In this document: positions 43,601 to 55,600 of the stretch, in pieces
Layout: every line of letters starts with the position of its first letter
How positions within the stretch are numbered: the stretch's first letter is position 1
From: Chrysaora quinquecirrha
Taxonomy: Eukaryota > Cnidaria > Scyphozoa > Semaeostomeae > Pelagiidae
NCBI GenBank assembly: GCA_014526335.1
Contig: JACTAT010000001.1
Location: 4,330,596-4,394,595 of the forward strand
Direction: 5' to 3'
DNA length: 64,000 bases
The notes under the pieces: model-generated
Database searches by the model: none
What the model saw: the letters and a program-made list of their open reading frames with translations, nothing else
What the model was told of the DNA's origin: nothing
Made by a program: the position numbers and the translations under genes

Positions 43601-46600
43601 TGTAGACAGTGTTGCCATTGTTCTTTGACATTCTGCAGATTCCCGCACCACTGCAGTTCTTATGCGTTACTGATGTTACACCACAGACGTTGATGAAATA
43701 CGTCAGCGATTTATACCGGCTGTTTACCTAGGAATAGAGACGTAGGTTTAGGTAGTACACAACAACCATTATTAGCTGCATTATCAACTACACAAAATTT
43801 TCAAGCTTTTAGAAGGGAGATGCATTCGAGAGGGAGGCAATCAACGTAATGCCATAAATCCTCGAATTTGCTTCCTGGAGGCTTAATTATTTTTCATTAT
43901 TTTGGAGGGGGGCTTATTCGAGGTGGGGGCTTAAGCGAGTGGGGGCTAATAAAATTATTCACAAAAGCATTATTTATTATCGACTTGGAAATTGAATGTT
44001 TCTGTCATAGCTCGATAAAGTACCATTATGGACTCAAAAGGCTAACACCAATATGTCAGGGGTGGTGGCTTATTCGGGCTTATTAAGAATTTCTCGCTCT
44101 AGGGTGGGGGCTAATTCGAGGGGAGGGCTTATTCGAGGGGAAGGCCAATTCAAGGATCTACGGTACCGTAAAACGAAATGGAGAAAAAAATTAAGAAAAT
44201 TTACCTTGTAATCGTTAAAATGAATCTTTTTCAATGGGCTAAGATCAAACTTATTCTTTATCGTTGAATCATCAACAGTACATTTTGCTTCATCCACTTT
44301 TTCATCTTCTTTACATACAACGAATGTTTTCCATTCAAAAGTGTACATACAGTCAATGGAACTCTTCAGAACTGGTTCGCCCTGGAGAATAACAAAGAAA
44401 AATCGTTTATGAGAACAGGAATTAGAGAAAATAGGCTGTCAAGAATTTTGGCCCACAACTGAAAATTCCTTAAAATTTGCCTGATCTAAATTGATGACAT
44501 AAGACTGATGATTGTGACAGAACTGAATTCAAATGGAAGAACTAGACAATAGGACAGGATATATCATTAGAAATTGCAGGAAATAGCGGAAACATTGTCG
44601 GGCATACTTACATAGCTTTTTTGTTAGAGTATAAACGTCAGAAACTCACTGAAACAAATTTGTGCCACCCAAAGACTAGATAGCTTTTAGCTCCTCCGTT
44701 CTGACGAAAACTTTTGCAACAACTAGCAGGTGTGTCTTCATCCTCCAACGAAGAGCTTGATCTTACACTATTAAAGGAGTGTCTGGGACCATCCAGATGG
44801 CCGGCTCACAACAAAGGGGACGCTTATTCGAGGGGAGGGGGTACTTCTTCGAAGAAACACGTTATTCTAAATCTGACTATGGAATATCAACACAACATCT
44901 TATAATTCGAAAACTTAATAAAAGCTCGATGAAACCCCAATCATTTCCAATTAAAATTACCAAGGGTAATATGGTGTAATTTTTTTTCACCCACCTTTGA
45001 TCCTTTTTGGCATATAAATTTGATAATCGTTCTGATCTTTTTGGTTTTGTCTGTTGGACACTGGTCTCCATCTATGTAAGTCAAAGTAATTGACTTATCA
45101 TCGTTGACTTGTGGAGAGGATGCTACTTCACCAAGGTTCTAAAAGGGAGGTTGAATGAAAATTCAGACATTCAAAGGTAAATTCAATAGACAAATGTACT
45201 ATATCCATTTAAAAAACTGTAAAAGAAGAAATTAGGCTGTCCTAAGGTACTGGCCAAACGATCGAACATTGTTGTTCAAACAGTTTATTTGCTTTACAAG
45301 AAATGTCTGGTCGTTTGGCCACGTCCAAAAAATTGCTGTCCAACATTTTGGAACACTGAAGTCATTACTAATGCGCAACCACGAACGCCTTGTTGCTACG
45401 AAAATTTGCTAGGTGCTGAAATGTTGCAAGTTGTCGAGTTTTGATAGTGACAAAAGAAATGTTTGACAAGCAATGTTGGAAAGGCGGCAAAACAATCAAA
45501 CATTGTTTTACAAGCAAAAGAAAACAAAATTTATGGCGTGATTTGCTTTAGAACAGCATTCTAATTGGCAAAGTTTGACTGCAACAACCTAATGGACAGA
45601 GTTTAATTGTAACAACCCCCTAGATAAACTAGTTAGTCTGCGTACTCAAGCACCAATGGAAGACACACACGGGTGTAAAATAGTACAGAATGAAATGATA
45701 AACTTACCGTTGCAACATCTTTTCCGTCTACCTTTTCTATCTTGCAAACAGCTGCACCAACTGGACATAAACTGGCGGTAGCATAGTTCAAATTTTTGCA
45801 GATGTTGATGTAGTACTTAGTATTCCCTGCAGCACTGACCTAGAGAGATACAGAGTTAATGAAAGGATTATGCAAAACAGGAGAGTGTGACAAACGTATG
45901 TCCAAATATGTTTGAAAAATGTTTGAAAAACTAAAGAAAAAATACGATATAATCCTAAACATTAGGTTTGAAACGACAGGACTATTACTTACCAAATAGT
46001 TCGAATCGCGTTTTATCAGTTTACCAATGTAGAAGGCATTTTTCTTTCCAAAGGCAGTGCACTGAACCTATCAGAAGAGACAGTTTTTTGCCATTAGACA
46101 AGGACCTACGTGTGGCGTGTAAGAAATAAACAGATAACATAAAACCCCAACCACAGAAGGTATCTAAGCCTCAAATTCAAGAATATTATAGAGAATATGT
46201 AGAGAAAACCCACCCATATTGGGGCACAAACTTGGTAGCTTACAATAAGAAGTAGGTACGTTTGGGGCTTTGAGACGAGATCGACCATAACCCAACTTAA
46301 AGAAATCCCAAGAATCCCAATGAATCCCTAACAAATTATTTTACTTTACAAATTATTAACGCTTATTGAGACAAGCAATCTTGAGCTAAAACAGAACTAC
46401 ACTCCTGGACAAAAGGTTAGGAGACACTGGCAATTTCAGAGTGCATTTTTGTGTTCCGGTAATACATGCTTAATTTATTAGTAAATACCCCTCCCCACAA
46501 AGTCAATGTTGTTTTCAGATGAAAATACAGGGACCAGGCACACAAAAAAGTCTTTACAGTCTTCAACATTGACTTCGGGGGGAAAGGGGATCCGAATACG

Positions 46601-49600
46601 ACGAGAGAGACTAGGTTTCCGTAAGTGTCTCCTAACTTTTGTCCAGGATTGTAGCCTAGGAATCAAGCCTTGTCCAAATGTCGCCAACATCACACCCAAC
46701 ACTTTGTCGTTTCTATGTTGGCTGTTGTTGGGGCAAGGGTGGCTAAACATATTTCAGCCAGCATTGGTCAATGTTGGGTGAAGTTTGGCTATGTTTGGCC
46801 GAAGCTTTAGTCTTCACTTACCTCTTTCTCGCAAACATGCTTCGTCCTCCAAACAAACACATAAGTACAATCTTCAATTTCAGACATGAAAACAGGTTTC
46901 CCAACGTCTTCTTCTGGGGCGCAGACAAAAGTAATGATGGTCTCTCTTTTGCATTTGCAACGAGGACAGATATCGCCTGAAGTGTATTTGACGGATACGA
47001 CTTTATCGAACGCCAGTGTCTGACTGTAGCTTCCTGCATTCATATGGTAGCTGGAGTCGGATTCACGCAAACGACAAACGCCTGAGTTCTGTCCACATTT
47101 GGCTTTCACTGGAGGATAAAATCAGACGAATTGGTCAATACAAACATTGGCTAAGGCTATGGCCAGACAATCAAACATTATTTGCAACACGTTTAAAATT
47201 TGTTTACTAAATATTGGGTAAGGTTATACGTGCAATTTATCCCGTAAAATGGCAACTTGAGATATTTAAAATTGTCGCCATGATAGCAAAGACAACAATT
47301 CGCACGTGGAGATAGAAAATATATCTGAACAAAATTTCTCCGCGACCTGAAGCAACCCGACCGCAGGAAATTGATTTGGTTGAACTTTTCGCCTTCTCAT
47401 CACCAATGATGTCTATGCGTGAAGCTGGTTTGTTTGTTTGAAGGCGATGCAACAAAGTCTAGTATTGACGGCTTTGACCCACCGCCTTTACCAAACCGTT
47501 GTACTTTGGAAAAAGAATCAGTTACGACCCGAAAAGGATTTTCAATAGTTTCAAAACAAACTTACAGCTCTGGCTTTTCAACGGTCGACAGACGCTGAGC
47601 ATAAAATATCCACCACGACCATCCACCACCTTAACATCATCTTCGGCTTTCAAGGAGGTTAAATCGATCACATGACCAGTAACCGGATTGGCTATTTTGC
47701 AATCTGAGCGCGAAGAGGGTGTTTGTTTGTTTATTGGTCTTGCAACAGATGATTTCCACGTAAACAAATACGAGCATCCTTGTTTACGTATTAGTAATGG
47801 CTCACCAAGATCCTAAAATAAGGATGAAAAGGAAATATAAAAACATGATTAATAAACGTGTAATATAAAAATATAAAGGTTTTTATCGGGTGGGCCAAAA
47901 AAGTAACCCCCCAAATTAAATAATTGATATAAAATCTCTCCTGCCATAACATTGGACCAAACTTAATCTAGGTAAACTTCGACCTAAATATGAATATAAA
48001 TATAAATATAAAACAAATACAAAAACAAATGCTAAATATATAAAAAATATTAACCTGAAAATGAATAGGAATTCAAATGAATAATGAAATAAATAAAAAT
48101 TTAGGAATACACATATAAAGAAACGTATATGTATATGAAAAGATACAGATTAATGTAACAAGACAATGATCAACAAATGAAAATATAGGGTACATAAAAT
48201 ATTTAACTAAAGGCAAGAAAAAGAGCATATAATCACCGGTTCTCCAACATCTGCAGTGAATCTAATTTTTGCTGAATATCGTTGTGTCCCTTGGCATACA
48301 TCTCCTTGACCATATTCAAGTATAATTTCATTATTTTCTTTGTAAGGACTCTTCACAACACGTCCAAGGTTAAATCTAGGAACAAGTCAAGGGAAAATAC
48401 ACGTTTTTTTTTATAAGAAAGTGGTTTATAAGAAAGTAGTGCTCAACATCTAAAAAACTTAAGAAAGTTCAATACTGGATTCTTGAAACTTAAGAAAGTT
48501 CTGTTTCATACTTTCACTCCTAATGTTCTGTGTGTTATTTTTGCTCTTCTGTTCAGTCGCTCATCTTGCTATTAAACGAGTCTAATGATTATTTTCTTTG
48601 AAAAACTTGGTATTTGTGCAATGTATACAGTGCCTTAAACTGTGCATTCTTAGAAATACTGTATTCCAAAATTTTTGCTAAGAAAGTCACAAGAAAGTTT
48701 GGTACTGAAAGCGTGAAATATCTAAGAAAGTTTCAATACTGGCCCAAAAAAACTTTCTTATAAAAAAAAAACGCGTACTATAAAATTGCTACAAACATTA
48801 ACGAAGAACGAAGATAATGACATCATAAATCTTTCACCTTTACACGCTTATTTAGCCAACCTGGGAGACATGCCGAATACAGTGTCACGCGCAACATTTC
48901 TCCTAGTTTAGCCAAGTATTAAGATACTTCAGCTGCTATATAATATAATACGGGGGGTTAAGGGGTAAAATTATTACTTTTCCTTACTTCTTTCCATCTT
49001 CGCGAACCATACAAATACCAGCATCATCCGCACAACCAATGGTAGCACTCCTTTTCAAAATACCACGACAAACATTGATATAAAATTGACGCTCCACATA
49101 AGAAGCAGCAGTATCTGGATCAACATGTGCACGCCAGTTGTCATCCCACCGTGACAGCGGAGACAAATCATACATTTCATCCTCATTTTTGCTGTTAACA
49201 AACAAGCTGCATTCGACATTATACGGGGGTAAACACGCCAAGGATGTTTTCCACTCGAACTCGTATCTGAAAAGGAGGAAAGTAATTGGTTAGTTAGGAC
49301 CATGTAAGATTTATACCTGGCCTAAGGTACCGAAACGCATGCAGTTAGGCATGTCAAAGATGAGCTCGAATAAGAGGGAAAAGCGTTTGGCATTTGAGAA
49401 TGGAAAGGCCGGTGAAATTATTTAGTTAGGACTCCGAACGATAAACAAATTAGCTTTGTACGATACAAAAATGGAAGGGAAAAGGTCGATGTGAAGGGCT
49501 TAAATAACTCGGTCGCAAATCTGGAGATTTCGGCATCGCCAGAGGTTGTAACAGCTTCTAAACTGTAGCAGTGTTGTACCCAATAATTAATGACTTAAAT

Positions 49601-52600
49601 CTTGACAGGAACTTAAAACCAGCCACTGAAAATTAGGCTTGAAAATCCCTCCGAACCCTTCCGCATGGCTTCTCGTCTTGCTGCAAGATAATAGCGTAGT
49701 GTGTATGTAACAGGACTAGCTGTCATAATGTATTCGTAACATATTCCAATTTATGTTAATTCTTCATTTCCGTTATGTATATAAATCTCTGTATGAATAA
49801 TTATTAGTCAGTCAGTTTTTAATCTCAATTCGAGTCGTACGTGTGATTTCTTTTATCTTTACTACTCAAAGTGCAGATAGACATTCTGCATCTATCACAT
49901 GTGGTATGCCTGGGGATACATTGGAGGGTACTTTGGGGGGGGGGGGTGCAACTTCTTGTTGAATGAATTAATCAAGAGACACCTTTTGCCAGTTGCTGCA
50001 AAACTTCGTTTTTGTCAGAACGTTTATTCTTTCATAAATGTTCAGATAATTACTCCTCTTTGGGACGGATTTTCAGGCGCTCCGGACGCTGAAACGATGA
50101 AATACAGTAACTTACAATTTCAATTGAGGATTGATCTTGTTGACGTCTGTTGCCAATGATAACGAAGTAGTGGAACGATCACATACGAATTTCACTCTTG
50201 TTTTCACGTCACTGTTAGTGAATTCAATGAAAATGTCACCGTTGGATAGATGAAATTTATCTTCAAAGTTTCCAATGTTTGTTTTTGCAGATCCTGAAAA
50301 AGTTATAGAGCTATTAGTTCCAGGAAGCACGGTTGGGATAAAAGGAAGACATTATCTTTGTATACTACGGTCATTTCTATCTAAGGAACTAAAAATTGTC
50401 AAAACTTTAATCAATTCAACAAAGAATCAAAAAATGGAATGCCGACAACTACGTTGCAGATCACGTCGTGTTATTGCATAAGTGTATAGCTATTAGCTCC
50501 AGGATGCATGGTTGGGATAAGAACAAGACATTAGATCTCCTACAAAAACTTCATTTGAAATCTTAGAAATAGTTCCCATTGTAGTCACTGAAGGTCGCGA
50601 ACAGTTTTTCCCAGCTGTTGCAAGTAATAGAGGGCCTCTTTTAACATGATAACTAGGACTCCCAGTCCAAAAAAACCCAAAAAAACAGACAAACTTAAAA
50701 AGAAAACATTATCGTTACCATACCGGATATTTTGCATGCTCCAGCTTTACTGTCACATCCACTAGCAGTTGTCCCACATGGATTAATAACAAACTTATTC
50801 CCTCCAGCTGTTACACTTGTAGTTGTAAGACTCGAGAAGTCGAACGTATGTTTATAGACGCTGTCTTCTACTTTACAATGGGATCCCTGTGTTGTAACTC
50901 TTGGGCATGCACTAGGCGTCAGCCAATTGAAAATGTATCCGCACATAATAGTTTCAGTCTGGAACACAGGTGAACCCTAGAAAGAATAAAAATGCATGAA
51001 TATTGAAACTAACCATGACTTAAAATATTACGCTAAACATATAAAATACATACTTAATGCTTTTCAATATTCTTTCTATACAGGGACGCCATTGCGCTTG
51101 ATAAAGCGATTCACAGTCCAAACACGTCTCGAACGCATCACCTTATTACTTGATGAGGAGGGACAGACATCTTCCGAAACGTTTCCCTGATAAATTCAAT
51201 TCAATTCAATTCATTTTATTCGTAGGAATTACATTAAAATTCATTAACTACCTCGTTTTGGCTACAGTGGAAGAAGATCTGGGCACTACGATTGACTTTA
51301 GCATGCCGGCAGTATTCTCCATTCGTATATTTGATTGACAGTGTTTTGCTTTTTACTTGTGGATTGCTGACGATATAACCAACCGAATGTCCTAGAATAA
51401 TAACAAATCAATTTTAGTCCTTGGCGGGGCAGAGTAGACTGATTACCTGAGTCGTAATTATCGCTATTGAAATGAATGCTAGGACGCTCAAACTACGACT
51501 CATATTCGAACGGTTATCTTTCTGGACTTACGTTTTCTGCCTCGTTCTCATATTACCATGGTTACAATGGTGTCAATGGTAAGTGGTTGTAATGGCCTAA
51601 ATCAACCGGGTCTAAAACGCTGTGAAAACGATGTTTCTGTGTCTTAAAACTTAACTTACTAATTGTTTTGCAGAAAGCTCTTACCAACCCAGCTTTTTCG
51701 ATATTCGTTCAAAACTTTTTGCGTGATTTAGTACTAAAACGGCTGCCGAACAGGGCTCGTATGTTTTGCTGTTTTGCTGAGAGGAGGCAATGAACCAGCC
51801 TCGTTTCAATGGGCCCCAACTTTTTGGCGCGGGCCAGTCCAGAAAAAATGCCGTCATATTATGAGTCCCAGTTTGAGCGACCTCGGTTTGGTATTAGTAT
51901 CGGTCTGATGACCGATAACTGGGACTCAAGTAATAAGTCTAGGGGCAGAGAAAGAGTGGAATAGACTTGTCAAAGAAAGCATTCATTCAGTTCTATCAAC
52001 TCCATGTATCAACAGAGTATATAAGACTCTCTTAGACATTTGGTTGAATAACATTAAAAGTTGCACCAAATTTAATTTTGGCGCTTTCGGTTGAACCTTG
52101 AGCCGAATAAAATTTTGGTGCCTAGAGATCTACAAAAAATCCGACCTTCCTTAAGGAAATCGACGTTGAATTGGTATTGTCATACGAGAACCAGTCAGCG
52201 CACAGAAAACAATGGGACAATGACTAAGGTGAGCTAAAGAGAAAAAAACCCGATCTTATTTCTTTGCAAAGATTTAGCCCTGCCAACTATACAAAATGAA
52301 TCATCAATTTAACTGATTGTATTTCTATAATGCCGAGCAACAGGCATGGGACCCCTAGTTCAACGTCCCTTCCGAAGAACGGTGAGTTGTTTAGTCATCC
52401 ATCTGGAAAGTCACCCATCCAGATCCTGACCTCACACGACCAAGCTTAACTTCAGCTGTCTAACGAGAACTGACTGGGAAGCTTGTCCAATCACTCTACA
52501 ATCCTTAATCCTCAAACTCAATCCCCAACTCCTTAATCGTCAAAGAAAAGTATCTAATCAAAGAAAAGCTATAGCTGAAATGTGTAAGAAGTAGACAGGA

Positions 52601-55600
52601 AAAACAATATACTGACATACCAGACTTCCCTCCAGCGTTGTAATCTATTTGACAAGCACCAATCGCACCTTTAGGGCATGCAGAAGGACGATCATCTAAA
52701 GCTTGGCAAACATTAATGAAATAATGATGCTTTTGACCATTTGTTTCTCGATTCAAGGCCGTCCAATAACCTAAGAAGAAATAAAGAAAACAGATCACTT
52801 TTTTATACCGCTAGATAAAATAAATTACGACAGTAAATCCCACTTCAAGGAGCCACACAGGATTGATGGCAAAGACTAGATTCATTATATCATAGTCAAT
52901 AGAATAAACATAAACAAAGTCTGGAAGCCTATTGTTCAAGGTTATTGTTCGTGTTTATTCTATTGACTATGATTACATAAGTCCCACTCTTCGCAAACAG
53001 CAATGGCAGTCTTTAGCAAGAGCAACAACTATTTATTTAAAAAAATTGAATTGGATGGCCTAATGCTCAGAGTGGATGGCTAGACGTGTCCCAAGTCCCT
53101 AACTTTCGCTCACATTGAATTGAATTGATGTTGTTGTTGTTCGCTTCAGTTAGTTTGAGCGTCCAGTAATTCAATTCAATAGCGATAACTACGACTCAGG
53201 TAATAAGTCTAGTGGATGGCCTAGTTCTGGGCGACCAATCGAAATCAGATTTGCCTAAGGAGCGAAAACCACGACTCATGGAGTAAGTCTAGGCAAAGAC
53301 TTAGAAGATCCACCAATGTCATTGACCTCCACTTCCCTTTAAAACAGTCTCTTCGGAGACCCACATTACAGAGCTATTCGTTCGATTCTCACAAGATTAG
53401 GTTCTGCTATGAAGCCCGACATTGCTTTAACCCTCCCAATGGACCTTTTCAAAGATAGAGGTCTGGGTTGGTGCGACATTTTTCTGGAAGATGGTAGTCA
53501 TCTTGAGTAAGGGAATCGTCTCTGCGTGCAAAGACCTGTATTCCAGTCACTTCATTAGAGGTAGTGCAGCAAATTTGTCTTCAAATTCACTTCTTATTAG
53601 AGTAAAAGTGAAAGAAAGGATTCAGATCCAAACTGTTCTCCTCAAGGGGGCATCTCGGGAGTTACTTGCATTTTGCTTCCTAAGAATCTGCAGGTACTTG
53701 TAACATTAATTGTCGCCAATTCCTTTTCTCTCCTCCCATAATTAATTAATTTGAACAAAAATTTGCTGTACTATTTCTCCAAGGACAAAGATTGCCTTAC
53801 TTAAGATGTCTACCATTTTCCAGAAAAATTTCGGGCCGACCAAGGCCTCTTTGAAAAAGTCTACCATGTGTCTATATATTAATAAGGATTTTGTTGTATT
53901 CTGCAAAAATTTGAATTTAATTGAACTTAATTACAAAGGAACGTTGCACTGAAAAAAGCACAGTCTACCTTTAGTCCTGATAAGTGGCTCCAAATTGTAC
54001 ATAACATTTCCAGGACCAGCGAGCCTGCACTGGACTGGCTCCGGGCTACATGCAAGCGAGGTTTCGAATCTGAAGAAGTACTTGTTATTGACTTTCTTGT
54101 CGAACACAGGGGAGCCAAGTGGGATGTTTTTGTTGCAAACGAATGCAATAGTAGTTTGAAGGTCGTAGCCATCACTTTGTCTTTCGCCGCCACTGGAAGA
54201 ATTGAGAAGAATGTAAAGAAAAGTAGCCATGTCTGTATTATGTAGTGCATTGATTCATTAACTGCTCAGTTGAACATTGGAAATACACAGCAAACACTGC
54301 AGATTTTGTGGGGCAGCCAAGGCGTATACAGAAAACCGTCACATAAGAACATCAGTTTTTTAGCACAGCCTGTTGTGGTTCTTTTATAACGAGCTGTATT
54401 CCACAATCACGGTGTAGGTTCTCAAAATTGGGTCTAAAACAATTGCAAGGAAACATGGCATGGTTCAAGGTTAACCCTCAAGAAAGAACGTGGGTGTTTA
54501 AACACAGCCTTTTTAGGTTTTTATGTAACGAGATGTATATCATAATCACGGTGTAGGCTTCTCAAAATAGGGCCAAGGCAATTGCCAGAAAAACAAAGAA
54601 TGGTTAAAGGTTAAGCAGATCGACGTGGCATGTTGAGGAAACCGTGATTAATAAAGGGGGCATTCAGACCTCAGAAATGACAAATCATACCTGTACTGAA
54701 GAGTAATTTGACCAATGCTATACTGCAGTTTCTTAGAGACTTGTCCAATGACGTCATTCTTTCCTTTCGTTCCTGTGTCAATACAGCCGCCTACTTGCTG
54801 TCCGGCGTCGAGTTTATTGCATTCAGATCCAGATACGTTTCCACAGATATTAAGAATAAACGTCTTTCCAGAGCTATTAATCCGGTAATACGTGCCACTG
54901 CGTGTTAGTGGAGTCAGATTAAACGTGTATTTGGAGACCGGATCTTGAACAGTACAGGTCCCTTCTGTGCCACTTGTGGAGCCTCCGATCGGGCATGCAT
55001 ACGAGGTTTCCCATTTGAAGATGTAGTTGCATGAATCTGAGGCTGAAGCATCGAATTCTGGGCTTCCCTGGAAATGAATTGGAAGGATGGTAGATTCAAA
55101 AACCAAAATAGAGGCTTTTTCAAAAGATGGCGGCGGTTTCTGTCAGTACTTTGCTTTTATAACGCTTTTTCGAAGGAAATTACTTTCGATAGGAATAGTT
55201 TCGGTGTTGTCGGTTGTAAGAAGTATAAGGCAAAAGTTTGTATTAATTTTCGCTACTCCAGAGATCAAACATGCTAATTTGAGCTTTGTACAAATTGGCT
55301 TTCTCAGGGAAAAATACAAGGTATTTCCTTATTTGCAGAAATATGAAGAAAATTTAAAGAAAAGTATGCATAAATACCTCTCCGCCACTACTCTTGCATA
55401 TAAATCGAATTTTTGTAGAGATCGTGCTATTTGTACCACAGCTGTCCCCACCAATGTAAACAATAACCAAATCGCCATTTGCTTCGACAGTTGGTGAGCT
55501 TGAAACACTCCCTGTAAAGAACAGTACAGATGCTTTTACAAAACGCTCTAACAACAATGTGTTCTAAATGCTTCAAAATTGACAAAGTTAACTATCCGAC

